Below are positions 1 through 6,224 of a stretch of DNA of 7,875 bases, piece by piece. Positions within the stretch are counted from its first letter, which is position 1, and every line of letters begins with the position of its first letter. The notes under the pieces are model-generated. The model was not told where the DNA came from, searched no databases, and saw nothing but the letters and a program-made list of their open reading frames with translations. The position numbers were made by a program, and so were the translations under genes. Source of the DNA: Candidatus Omnitrophota bacterium (GTDB taxonomy: Bacteria > Omnitrophota > Gorgyraeia > Gygaellales > Profunditerraquicolaceae); contig JASEHM010000035.1 in NCBI GenBank assembly GCA_030018895.1, positions 1 through 7,875 of the forward strand, written 5' to 3'.

Positions 1-26
1 TACCTTTGGAATAGAGTAGAAAGGTA
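1..26. repeat. Short inverted repeat at window edge
   Basis: Bases 1-7 (tacctttt-like arm, read taccttt) are the exact reverse complement of bases 20-26 (aaaggta), leaving a 12-base loop. The arm may continue to the left of the window. The right arm also overlaps a 7-base sequence (22-28, aggtaac) that is the exact reverse complement of 99-105 (gttacct), so this part could pair in two ways. No T-run follows, so I do not call a terminator. Chance pairing is possible at this arm length. Confidence 0.3.
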
Positions 27-62
27 ACAGTTCGGCGTTTGAAAGTAACTCGTCGGGAATTT

Positions 63-92
63 GTCATTGTCCGACTTGACCGGACAATCCAG
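63..92. repeat. REP-like hairpin, first copy
   Basis: A perfect 8-bp stem is formed by attgtccg (66-73) and cggacaat (81-88) with a 7-base loop. The flanks are GTC on the left (gtcatt, 63-68) and CCAG on the right (aatccag, 86-92). These flanks are repeated in inverted order in the next element (104-152), so the two look like opposite-facing copies of one repeat family whose hairpin stems have diverged. There is no T-run, so it is not a standard intrinsic terminator. It lies in the gene-free stretch upstream of the lipoamide dehydrogenase gene. Confidence 0.55.
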
Positions 93-103
93 AAATATGT
101 TAC

Positions 104-152
104 CTGGATTCTCGCTGGAGTTTACCCCCGTGAAAACGGGGGCGGGAATGAC
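104..152. repeat. REP-like hairpin, second copy, inverted
   Basis: This element starts ctggatt (104-110) and ends aatgac (147-152), the reverse complement of the flanks of the first copy. It contains a 7-bp inner stem, cccccgt (125-131) with acggggg (136-142), closed by a GAAA tetraloop (132-135). An outer stem of 7 pairs (108-114 with 143-149, one T-G wobble) surrounds it, separated by an asymmetric internal loop. The att-ccc/ggg-aat core resembles the widespread bacterial repeats built on ATTCCC...GGGAAT, such as neisserial dRS3; that likeness is from memory. No T-run follows, so termination is unlikely, though the stem could protect or attenuate a transcript. Confidence 0.6.
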
Positions 153-190
153 AAACGTTTAATAGCTGAACTATTACGTAGAAAGTAGAT

Positions 191-1480
191 ATGTATGATC
201 TTACAATAATTGGCGCTGGTTGGGCAGGTTTTAATGCTGCTCTAAGGGCAAAAGAGCTTGGCCTTAAGGTTTGCCTTGTTGAAGAGGAAATGCTCGGCGG
301 CACCTGTCTTAATAAAGGTTGTATTCCCACCAAGGCATTAATTCAGTCTGCAAAGGTATTTGCGCTTAGTAAAAAATCAGAGATTTTCGGCCTTAAGCGT
401 CTTGCTCCGGAAATAGATTTTAGTAAGGCCCAGGAAAGAAAAAACAATCTTATAAAACAGCTTGCCTGCGGAATGCAATACCTGCTTAAGGGAACTGATT
501 TTGTTAATTCTAAAGCAGAAATTTTATCTCCGGGAGAGATAAAGGCAGGAGATAAAATTATTAAAACAGGGTTTACCCTTATAGCCACAGGTTCAAAGCC
601 AGTAGAATTATTCGGATGCGAATTTGACGGCATAAAAATACTTTCAAGCGATGAGATGTTAAGCTTAAAAGAGATTCCCGGTTCTCTTTTAATCATCGGA
701 GGCGGGGTAATAGGTTGCGAATTTGCAAGTTTATTTTCTAGCTTAGGCAGTAAGGTAGAGATAACAGAAAAGATGCCTCAGTTGCTTCCCGGAGAAGACA
801 GAGAAATAGCAAAGAAAATTGAGGTAATATTTAAGAAAAAAGGGATTAAAGTAAATACGAATACTGATGCCCTAGCCTTTAATTTAAATGATTATGATCT
901 GGTATTGGTTTGCGTTGGAAGGCAGCCGAGACTGGATATACCGGGTTTAGAAGGGTCAGGAGTAAAAATAGATAAAGGCAGGGTTATAGTTGATGATTGC
1001 CTAAAAACAAACATTGATAATATATATGCTGCAGGCGATTGCACAGGAAAAATAATGCTTGCGCATTTTGCCGGTTTTGAAGGTAGGCGCGTTGCAGAAA
1101 ATATTGCTAATGCAGGAAAAAAGATACAGACCTTGGTTGTCCCTAGTTGCATATTTACTGATCCTGAGATTGCTAGTGTTGGAATGAGTGAGGAGAGGGC
1201 AGAGGAATGTGGTATTGATATAGATATTAAAAGGTTTGATTTTTTGGGTTCAGGGATGGCGCGTATCTTAGATGAAACAGAAGGATTTATAAAGATAATT
1301 TCTGATAAAAAAAGCAGTCAGATATTAGGCGCCTCAATAATCGGGCCGAAAGCAACTGAGCTAATTGGGATCCTGACTTTATCATTATCTGCGGGATTAA
1401 AAATATCGCAAATCCAAGACACTATCTTTGCGCATCCAACGCTTTCTGAGGCTATTGGTGGGGCCATTAGCAGGAGGTAA
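191..1480 (+). CDS. lpdA: Dihydrolipoamide dehydrogenase (E3), compact form
   Basis: This FAD-dependent pyridine nucleotide-disulfide oxidoreductase reoxidises dihydrolipoyl groups of 2-oxoacid dehydrogenase or glycine cleavage complexes, reducing NAD+. Visible marks are the FAD-binding GAGWAG (residues 8-13), the redox disulfide in GGTCLNKGCIP (C39 and C44), the NAD-binding GGGVIG (170-175), the second FAD motif AAGDC (280-284), and the C-terminal HPTLSE with the catalytic His415-Glu420 pair. At 429 residues it is shorter than the usual 460-475: the stretch between the NAD motif and CVGRQP (about 225-235) lacks roughly 15-20 residues found in E. coli Lpd, and the protein ends just after the His-Glu motif. 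All catalytic residues are kept, so I expect it to be active. The ATG at 191 puts the first beta strand at the N-terminus; no good Shine-Dalgarno precedes it. The lipoyl-domain gene follows after 4 bases. Confidence 0.93.
   Translation: MYDLTIIGAGWAGFNAALRAKELGLKVCLVEEEMLGGTCLNKGCIPTKALIQSAKVFALSKKSEIFGLKRLAPEIDFSKAQERKNNLIKQLACGMQYLLKGTDFVNSKAEILSPGEIKAGDKIIKTGFTLIATGSKPVELFGCEFDGIKILSSDEMLSLKEIPGSLLIIGGGVIGCEFASLFSSLGSKVEITEKMPQLLPGEDREIAKKIEVIFKKKGIKVNTNTDALAFNLNDYDLVLVCVGRQPRLDIPGLEGSGVKIDKGRVIVDDCLKTNIDNIYAAGDCTGKIMLAHFAGFEGRRVAENIANAGKKIQTLVVPSCIFTDPEIASVGMSEERAEECGIDIDIKRFDFLGSGMARILDETEGFIKIISDKKSSQILGASIIGPKATELIGILTLSLSAGLKISQIQDTIFAHPTLSEAIGGAISRR
1472..1477 (+). promoter_or_regulatory. 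Ribosome binding site fixing the lipoyl gene start
   Basis: An AGGAGG sits 7 bases before the ATG at 1485 and overlaps the last codons of the lipoamide dehydrogenase gene. It supports 1485 over an in-frame upstream ATG at 1428, which would add 19 residues read from the end of lpdA in another frame. Confidence 0.8.
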
Positions 1481-1484
1481 AATT

Positions 1485-1724
1485 ATGATTAAAGTCGTTT
1501 TACCGGAATTAGGAGAAGGAATTGATAAGGCAACTGTTTCTTATTGGTATTATCAGAAGACTGAAAAGGTAAAGGAAAAGAATGACCTTGTAGAACTTAC
1601 CACTGATAAGGCCACCTTTAATTTGCCCAGCCCTTGTTCAGGCAGGTTAATTGAGATTTTCTTTTCAGAAGGCGATACAGTAAACATAGGCGAAACACTT
1701 GCTGTTATAGAAGAGGAAGCTTAG
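1485..1724 (+). CDS. Free-standing lipoyl-domain carrier protein
   Basis: The 79-residue product is a single biotin/lipoyl attachment domain. It begins MIKVVLPELGEG, the typical E2 lipoyl-domain start, and has the lipoylated lysine in TTDKAT (K42) at the hairpin turn. The second half, with SGRL (52-55), the EGD turn (62-64) and IGE (68-70), completes the fold. It would swing an acyl or hydrogen-carrying lipoyl group between enzyme sites and be reoxidised by the Lpd encoded immediately upstream. It lacks the peripheral subunit-binding and acyltransferase domains of E2, and it is much shorter than GcvH (about 125 residues). The gene ends cleanly in TAG at 1722-1724, so it is either a genuine stand-alone carrier or the N-terminal remnant of an E2. 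The next gene starts 7 bases later and shows no E2 sequence. The start at 1485 rests on the AGGAGG site and on family alignment. Confidence 0.85.
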   Translation: MIKVVLPELGEGIDKATVSYWYYQKTEKVKEKNDLVELTTDKATFNLPSPCSGRLIEIFFSEGDTVNIGETLAVIEEEA

Positions 1725-1731
1725 CACACAT

Positions 1732-2853
1732 ATGTCTTCCAAACGCATAATTTTAATGTATATATCCGAGGTGTCCGGCCATCATAGCGCTACCATGGCT
1801 ATTGAAAAAGCGATAAAGCAGATTTCTGCTAGGCATGAGATTTTGAATATTAATGCCTTTAATTATACTAATCCTGTTTCTGAAAAGGTTATCAATCATC
1901 TTTATATGGGGGTTATTAAAAGGGCGCCGCAGCTCTGGGAGTATCTTTATGATAATCCCGCAGTAGTAAAAAGGGTAGAAAAAATAAAGAAGGTTGTGCA
2001 TAAGTTTAATTCTCCGAAATTAAAATTATTGTTTGACAAATTTAAGCCTGATGTAGTTGTGTGTACTCAGGCATTTCCTTGTGGAATGGTTAGCGATTAC
2101 AAAAAAACTTTTCATTCCCGTTTGCCGCTGGTAGCTGTGCTTACTGATTATATTCCGCATTCTTATTGGGTTCATAATGAAGTAGATTATTATATTACCC
2201 CTTCAAGGGGGGTTTCTTTAATGCTTGTCCAAAAAGGGGTATCGCCGGAAAAAATCAAGCCATTAGGAATTCCTTTTGACCCGAAATTTAATGAGGCATT
2301 GGATAAAAATGCGCTTTTTCAAAAATTTAGCCTGACACCGTCTAAGCCCGTTATATTGATTATGGGCGGCGGCCAGGGCCTGGGTCCGATGAAAACTGTT
2401 ATCAGGTCGCTTGAAAAAGTGAAAGAGGATATACAGGAGATTATTATCACAGGGACAAATAAGAAGCTTTATAATTTCTTTAAAAAAAGTTTGAAGAAAT
2501 ATAAAAAAAAGATCCTGCTTTTCGGGTTTGTTGATAACATCCACGAGTTGATGTGTATCAGCGATGTTATTATCACTAAGCCAGGAGGCGTTACTGTTGC
2601 AGAGGCCTTGGCGAAAGGGATACCTATGATTATTATTAAGCCCATACCCGGCCAGGAAGCCAGTAATACTGCGTATCTTGTTCAGGAGGGTGCAGGGGTT
2701 AAGATAGACGATCCTCAACAAACAAACCTTATCATTGAACAGCTATTGGATAATCCAATTAACCTAAATAAGATTCGTAAGTCCGCTTTGCGTATAAGCA
2801 ATCCTAACGCAAGCTCGGATATAGCTAAATTACTGCTTACCTTAGATGGTTAA
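1732..2853 (+). CDS. GT28 glycosyltransferase, MGDG-synthase/UgtP-like
   Basis: The 373-residue product matches the family of monogalactosyldiacylglycerol synthase and processive diacylglycerol glucosyltransferase, which move a sugar from a UDP-sugar to diacylglycerol at the cytoplasmic membrane face. The N-terminal acceptor domain carries the family's SGHHSA (15-20) and TDY...H..W (138-146). The C-terminal nucleotide-sugar domain has MGGGQGLG (211-218), TGTNKKL (240-246), and the donor-binding TKPGGVTVAEAL (282-293) followed by PIPGQE (304-309). Length is normal for the family. A MurG function is less likely because the N-terminal domain is of the MGDG-synthase type. The start at 1732 is needed for the first beta strand; a GAGGAAG about 13 bases upstream is a weak ribosome site. 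The sugar and acceptor cannot be read from sequence. Its 3' end overlaps the acyltransferase gene by 8 bases. Confidence 0.88.
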   Translation: MSSKRIILMYISEVSGHHSATMAIEKAIKQISARHEILNINAFNYTNPVSEKVINHLYMGVIKRAPQLWEYLYDNPAVVKRVEKIKKVVHKFNSPKLKLLFDKFKPDVVVCTQAFPCGMVSDYKKTFHSRLPLVAVLTDYIPHSYWVHNEVDYYITPSRGVSLMLVQKGVSPEKIKPLGIPFDPKFNEALDKNALFQKFSLTPSKPVILIMGGGQGLGPMKTVIRSLEKVKEDIQEIIITGTNKKLYNFFKKSLKKYKKKILLFGFVDNIHELMCISDVIITKPGGVTVAEALAKGIPMIIIKPIPGQEASNTAYLVQEGAGVKIDDPQQTNLIIEQLLDNPINLNKIRKSALRISNPNASSDIAKLLLTLDG

Positions 2854-3703
2854 TTATCTTCTCTATAGGCTCAGTCAGGTTATTGCCTTAAATCTGCCGG
2901 AAAAGATAGGTTATAAAATAGCAGCATTTTTTTCAAGTGTTTATTACATCTTTGCTTTCTCAGACCGCAAAATAGTAAAAGAGAACCTTAGGGCAATATT
3001 TCCGCAAAAAACCGATCAGGAGATTCGTAGAATAAGATTAAGGGTATTTAAGAATTTCGCAAAATATCTAGTAAATTTTTTTCGTTTCCAAGAATTGGAT
3101 GGCCGGTATATAAAAAAGAATGTTCGGATTGAAAATAGGTGTTTTCTTGATCAGGCGCTTTCTAAAGGCAGGGGCGTAGTTATCCTTTCTGCGCATTTAG
3201 GGAATTGGGAATTAGGGGGCGCTGTGCTTGCAAACATGGGGTATCCTTTTTATGTAGTTGCCTTGCCGCACAAGAATAAAAAGGTGGATAATTTTTTTAA
3301 TTATCAGAGAGAAAGTAAGGGAATGAAGGTAGTTCCTTTAGGAAAGGCGGCACGCGTATGCCTTAACGCGTTGAAAGAAAACAAAATAGTGGGTTTGGTG
3401 GGAGATAGGGCATTTATCGAGAAAGACATTATTATTGATTTTTTTGGCAGGCCTGCCTATTTCCCAAAAGGGCCGGCAGCCTTTGCCTTAAAGACGGGTG
3501 CTGCTATTGTGCCGGCATTTACATTAAGAAATGAAGATGATAGTTTTACGTTGAGAATTGAAAGGCCTTTAGAGTTTAATTTTAGCGATAAAGAAAATGA
3601 TAATTTGGCATGGGTAATCAAAAAATATAAAATTATATTTGAGGATTATATTCGCAGATACCCTGACCAATGGTGTATGTTTAGGAGGTTTTGGATAGCA
3701 TAG
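2846..3703 (+). CDS. LpxL/HtrB-family lysophospholipid acyltransferase
   Basis: The 285-residue product belongs to the bacterial lipid A biosynthesis acyltransferase family, membrane-bound enzymes that transfer an acyl chain to a lipid A precursor or another glycolipid. The catalytic H(x4)E is seen as HLGNWE (H117, E122). Further family marks are the GDR at 186-188, the FFGRPAYFPKG stretch (199-209) leading into GAAIVP (218-223), and the C-terminal YPDQWCMFRRFW (272-283). A hydrophobic N-terminal segment (about 22-39) could anchor it to the membrane. It is slightly shorter than E. coli LpxL (306). The start ATG overlaps the end of the glycosyltransferase gene by 8 bases and has no Shine-Dalgarno, so translation is probably coupled to it. 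In LpxL-type enzymes the substrate is Kdo2-lipid A; with a glycolipid glycosyltransferase as partner, a different glycolipid acceptor is possible. Confidence 0.88.
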   Translation: MVNYLLYRLSQVIALNLPEKIGYKIAAFFSSVYYIFAFSDRKIVKENLRAIFPQKTDQEIRRIRLRVFKNFAKYLVNFFRFQELDGRYIKKNVRIENRCFLDQALSKGRGVVILSAHLGNWELGGAVLANMGYPFYVVALPHKNKKVDNFFNYQRESKGMKVVPLGKAARVCLNALKENKIVGLVGDRAFIEKDIIIDFFGRPAYFPKGPAAFALKTGAAIVPAFTLRNEDDSFTLRIERPLEFNFSDKENDNLAWVIKKYKIIFEDYIRRYPDQWCMFRRFWIA

Positions 3704-3718
3704 TGCCTTGTTTATAAA
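3691..3718 (+). promoter_or_regulatory. Weak candidate promoter upstream of GT2 gene
   Basis: TTGGAT (3691-3696) and TATAAA (3713-3718) are separated by 16 bases and could serve as -35 and -10 boxes. The -35 match is poor and overlaps the end of the acyltransferase gene. If used, the transcript would carry the nested hairpin in its leader before the GT2 gene at 3876. Confidence 0.2.
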
Positions 3719-3731
3719 ATAAGAGTTGTGA

Positions 3732-3779
3732 GACGCGAATGAACGCAAATTTTAAGACGCGAATAAATGCGAATTTTAA
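3732..3779. repeat. Two tandem 24-bp direct repeats
   Basis: Bases 3732-3755 and 3756-3779 are head-to-tail copies of a 24-base unit of the form gacgcgaat-aa-gc-aattttaa, differing at 3 positions. A third, shorter relative (cgaataaacgcgaat) starts at 3781. The unit is built from the words acgcgaat and aaacgcgaat. They lie in the intergenic gap after the acyltransferase gene and form the left arms of the inverted structure listed next. Confidence 0.7.
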
Positions 3780-3838
3780 ACGAATAAACGCGAATATCCG
3801 AATTAGCGTTTATTCGCGTTAAAGCGCTTTATTCGCGT
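3757..3838. repeat. Nested double inverted repeat
   Basis: The outer arms acgcgaataaa (3757-3767) and tttattcgcgt (3828-3838) are exact reverse complements. Inside them, cgaataaacgc (3781-3791) and gcgtttattcg (3806-3816) form a perfect 11-bp stem with three more A-T pairs toward a 6-base loop. Part of the sequence between the stems also pairs (3775-3779 with 3819-3823), so a transcript could fold into one long imperfect hairpin. Only a TTTT (3838-3841) follows, so termination between the acyltransferase and glycosyltransferase genes is possible but not clear. An intergenic repeat element that also separates transcripts is my preferred reading. Confidence 0.65.
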
Positions 3839-3875
3839 TTTAAGTATCAGATCTTTATTTGATTAATAGAACAGC

Positions 3876-4547
3876 ATGAAGACCTGTATTATCATACCGG
3901 CATATAATGAATCAAAAGAGATTGCCAGATTAATAAGGGCAATTCGGCAGCAGAATCTGGATGTATTGGTTATGGATGACGGCTCATCTGACAGGACATC
4001 ATTTATTGCCCAGAATAGCGGGGCAAATGTCTTAAGGAACTGGAACAATAAAGGTAAGGGCGCATCTTTAATGCGGGGATTTAATTATGCCCTGGCTAAT
4101 GAATATGATGCAGTGATTACCATGGATGGAGATGGGCAGCACAGGCCGCAGGACCTGCCGTATTTTATCCGTTTGGCTAAATATTCTGATACCGGAATTT
4201 TAATCGGCAACCGGATGAAAAAGGCAGGAAATATGCCTTTGATTCGGTTTCTTACAAACAGGCTGATGTCATGGTTTATTTCTTGTTTGGCTAAACAAAA
4301 AATCCCTGATACCCAGTGTGGTTTTCGTTTGATCAAAAAAGAGGTACTAAGAAAATTAAAGTTAACGACCTCTAAGTATGAAACTGAATCAGAGGTGCTC
4401 ATTAAGGCTGGCAGGCTTGGGTTTAAAATTAAATCCGTGCCTATAAAAACTATATATTTCGGCGAAAAAAGCCAGATAAATCCTTTCTTAGATACTTTAA
4501 GATTCATTAGGTTTATTGTGAAAGAAATTTGTAACATGGATGCCTAA
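3876..4547 (+). CDS. GT2 glycosyltransferase, DPM-synthase-like
   Basis: The 223-residue product is a GT-A fold family 2 glycosyltransferase resembling dolichol/undecaprenyl-phosphate mannose or glucose synthases, which load a sugar from a nucleotide donor onto a polyprenyl phosphate at the inner membrane face. It opens with the nucleotide-binding strand IIIPAYNES (5-13), then DDGSSD (34-39), the metal-binding DGDGQH (84-89), GNRM (111-114), DTQCGFR (145-151) and an ETES (169-172) at the usual catalytic-loop position. There are no C-terminal membrane helices, so it is the short soluble or peripheral type and must present product to another enzyme. No clear Shine-Dalgarno precedes the ATG. The upstream glycolipid enzymes suggest an envelope sugar pathway, but the repeat-filled gap means it may be a separate transcript. 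Donor and acceptor are unknown. Confidence 0.87.
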   Translation: MKTCIIIPAYNESKEIARLIRAIRQQNLDVLVMDDGSSDRTSFIAQNSGANVLRNWNNKGKGASLMRGFNYALANEYDAVITMDGDGQHRPQDLPYFIRLAKYSDTGILIGNRMKKAGNMPLIRFLTNRLMSWFISCLAKQKIPDTQCGFRLIKKEVLRKLKLTTSKYETESEVLIKAGRLGFKIKSVPIKTIYFGEKSQINPFLDTLRFIRFIVKEICNMDA

Positions 4548-4552
4548 AAAGC

Positions 4553-4558
4553 AGAGGG
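4553..4558 (+). promoter_or_regulatory. Ribosome binding site deciding the pcm start
   Basis: AGAGGG lies 5 bases before the ATG at 4564. The alternative in-frame ATG at 4540 overlaps the end of the GT2 gene and has no such site, and it would add 8 residues that are basic and not part of the usual Pcm N-terminus. Confidence 0.6.
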
Positions 4559-4563
4559 TAAAT

Positions 4564-5208
4564 ATGGATTATTCTATCTTAAGAAAATCTATGGTTAGAG
4601 AGCAGTTGATTCCTCGCGGCATAATAGATGAGAAAATTTTAGAGGTTTTTTCTAAAGTAGAGCGGCATAAATTTGTACCTGAGGAGTTTAAGGCTAATGC
4701 CTATGCGGATCATCCATTGCCGATAGGGGAGAACCAGACCATATCGCAGCCTTATATCGTTGCTCTTATGACAGAGTGTTTGAATTTAAATGATGTTGGA
4801 AAGGTTTTAGAGATTGGTACTGGCTCAGGGTATCAGTCGGCAATTTTAGCAGAATTAGTAAGAGAGGTTTACACTATAGAAAGGTTTAGTGTCTTAGCGC
4901 AGAAAGCAGGAGTGTTGTTTGATGAATTAGGATATACAAATATCAAGATGAGGACAGGGGACGGCACTTTGGGTTGGCAGGAGGAGTCCCCTTTTGACAG
5001 GATTATTGTTACTGCAGCGGCTTTAGAGATCCCCTTGCCTTTAGTTGAACAATTAAAAGAAGGCGGGAGACTTATTATTCCGCTGGGCGGAAGCTTTAGT
5101 CAGATTCTGACTGTGGTTGAGAAGAAAAAAGGCGAAATAGAGTCAAGCCCTGTTTGCGGCTGTGTATTTGTGCCTCTTGTCGGAAAATACGGCCAAGAGG
5201 CATCTTGA
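4564..5208 (+). CDS. pcm: Protein-L-isoaspartate O-methyltransferase
   Basis: The 214-residue product methylates the carboxyl group of isoaspartyl residues in aged proteins, using S-adenosylmethionine, to start their repair in the cytoplasm. Visible marks are the N-terminal MVREQLIPRGI (10-20), FVPEEF (37-42), the substrate-binding QTISQPYIVA (58-67), the SAM-binding LEIGTGSGYQSA (82-93), GDGTLGW (132-138), FDRIIVTAAA (144-153) and LIIPLG (170-175). Length is typical of the family. I chose the ATG at 4564 because of the AGAGGG just upstream and the match to usual Pcm N-termini; a start at 4540 giving 222 residues is the alternative and would overlap the GT2 gene by 8 bases. A membrane protein gene follows after 7 bases, so the two are probably co-translated. 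Confidence 0.93.
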   Translation: MDYSILRKSMVREQLIPRGIIDEKILEVFSKVERHKFVPEEFKANAYADHPLPIGENQTISQPYIVALMTECLNLNDVGKVLEIGTGSGYQSAILAELVREVYTIERFSVLAQKAGVLFDELGYTNIKMRTGDGTLGWQEESPFDRIIVTAAALEIPLPLVEQLKEGGRLIIPLGGSFSQILTVVEKKKGEIESSPVCGCVFVPLVGKYGQEAS

Positions 5209-5215
5209 AGACGTA

Positions 5216-5680
5216 ATGAGCAAAGAAATTATCGTTATGATTATTGGTGCTTTGCCGGTATTAGAGTTAAGATGGGCTATTCCTCAGGCTTTATTCTGGA
5301 AGATGCCCCTTTTTAAGGCTTTTTGGTTAGCTGTGGCAGGAAATATAATACCGGTTGTGCCGGCACTTTTTCTCTTAGAGCCGATTTCTAATAACTTAAG
5401 AAAGTTTAAGTTGTTTGAGAGATTTTTTGATTGGTTTTTTGAGCATACTAAAAAGAAGGCAAATCTTTTGCAAAAATATGAAGCGTTGGGATTAGTATTG
5501 TTTGTTGCGGTTCCGATTCCCGGGACAGGTGCATGGACAGGAGCTTTAGCAGCGTCGTTATTTAAGATAAAATTTAGATATGCATTTCCCGCAATAGTTG
5601 CAGGGATTCTGATTGCAGGAATAATTGTTTTGAGTTTCTGCTCTATGGGTATATTTACTATACAGGCAATAGGAAAATGA
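5216..5680 (+). CDS. COG2426-type small integral membrane protein
   Basis: The 154-residue hydrophobic product matches the family annotated as putative small multidrug export protein (Sm_multidrug_ex). Marks are LPVLELRWAIP (13-23) near the N-terminus and VPIPGTGAWTGALAA (99-113), a re-entrant or helix-start motif conserved in the family. Hydrophobic segments lie at about 4-16, 33-55, 90-113 and 122-147, with a basic, aromatic stretch (61-83) between the second and third. The export role is a family name with little direct support; the transported substrate is not known. The ATG at 5216 is chosen over an in-frame ATG at 5162, which lies inside pcm and would add a non-family N-terminus. A weak GAAG (5207-5210) is the only ribosome site. 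Confidence 0.82.
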   Translation: MSKEIIVMIIGALPVLELRWAIPQALFWKMPLFKAFWLAVAGNIIPVVPALFLLEPISNNLRKFKLFERFFDWFFEHTKKKANLLQKYEALGLVLFVAVPIPGTGAWTGALAASLFKIKFRYAFPAIVAGILIAGIIVLSFCSMGIFTIQAIGK

Positions 5681-5711
5681 AGCTTAAAGTGCGGGGTTCA
5701 AGTATAAAAAA

Positions 5712-6215
5712 ATGATACAGGTTTACACAGGTAATGGCAAGGGTAAAACTACTGCGGTTTTGGGTTTGGCTTTAAGAGCAGCAGGGGCTGGTTTAAAGGT
5801 ATATATAGCGCAGTTTCTTAAAGGAAAGAAATGCAGTGAGCATAATGCTTTAAAAAAAATAAAGAATATTAAAATTGAGCAATTTGGAAGAGGCTGTTTC
5901 GTAAAAAAGGTATATGGTAAAGAGGATTTAGAGTTAACAAAAAAAGGCCTTAAAAAAACAGAAAGGATTTTATCAGAAAAGGCATATGATGTTGTAATTT
6001 TGGATGAAATAAATATTGCTTTAGACTTTGGGCTTCTGGAATTAAAAGAGGTCATCAGTCTTATAAAAAATACTCCTAAAAAAACAGAACTAATCCTGAC
6101 CGGCCGCCATGCTAAAGAGGAGATTTTAAGAATAGCGGATTTAGTGAGTGAAATAAAAGAGGTAAAACACCCTTATTATAAAGGGGTGAGGGCAAGAAGG
6201 GGTATTGAGTTATAA
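5712..6215 (+). CDS. cobO: Cob(I)alamin adenosyltransferase, CobO/BtuR type
   Basis: The 167-residue product transfers the adenosyl group of ATP to reduced cobalt of cobyrinic acid diamide or cobalamin, yielding the coenzyme form. The family P-loop is GNGKGKTT (7-14), followed by LALRAAG (19-25) and QFLKG (34-38). VVILDEIN (94-101) is the Walker B-like strand, LTGR (129-132) and ADLVSE (142-147) are typical, and KHPYYKG (152-158) with the terminal RRGIEL closes the usual core. Length is slightly below the 180-200 of many homologues, at the N-terminus. No corrin-ring synthesis gene or cobalamin riboswitch is visible nearby, so salvage of imported corrinoids is a reasonable inference. It starts 31 bases after the membrane protein and lacks a clear Shine-Dalgarno. 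The TonB-like gene follows after 9 bases. Confidence 0.92.
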   Translation: MIQVYTGNGKGKTTAVLGLALRAAGAGLKVYIAQFLKGKKCSEHNALKKIKNIKIEQFGRGCFVKKVYGKEDLELTKKGLKKTERILSEKAYDVVILDEINIALDFGLLELKEVISLIKNTPKKTELILTGRHAKEEILRIADLVSEIKEVKHPYYKGVRARRGIEL

Positions 6216-6224
6216 ATTAAACCT

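Noticed and set aside
1..27. Possible end of an upstream gene: frame 1 is open to a TAA at 25-27.
   Set aside because: Only eight codons are visible, no motif is recognisable, and the region overlaps an inverted repeat, so an open frame this short is not evidence.
100..333. Minus-strand 77-residue open frame across the REP-like element.
   Set aside because: It runs through a repeat and antisense to the clear N-terminal FAD motif of the lipoamide dehydrogenase; its translation is low-complexity and resembles nothing known.
2263..2721. Minus-strand 152-residue open frame.
   Set aside because: It lies entirely antisense to the GT28 donor-binding domain, whose motifs are in frame on the + strand.
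4085..4537. Minus-strand 150-residue open frame.
   Set aside because: It is antisense to the GT2 gene with its DGDGQH and DTQCGFR motifs; no ribosome site or family match.
6168..6188. Hairpin cacccttt-like arm with aaggggtg near the end of cobO, considered as a terminator.
   Set aside because: It lies within codons for the conserved HPYYKG segment, contains a wobble pair, and is not followed by a T-run; the next gene begins shortly after.
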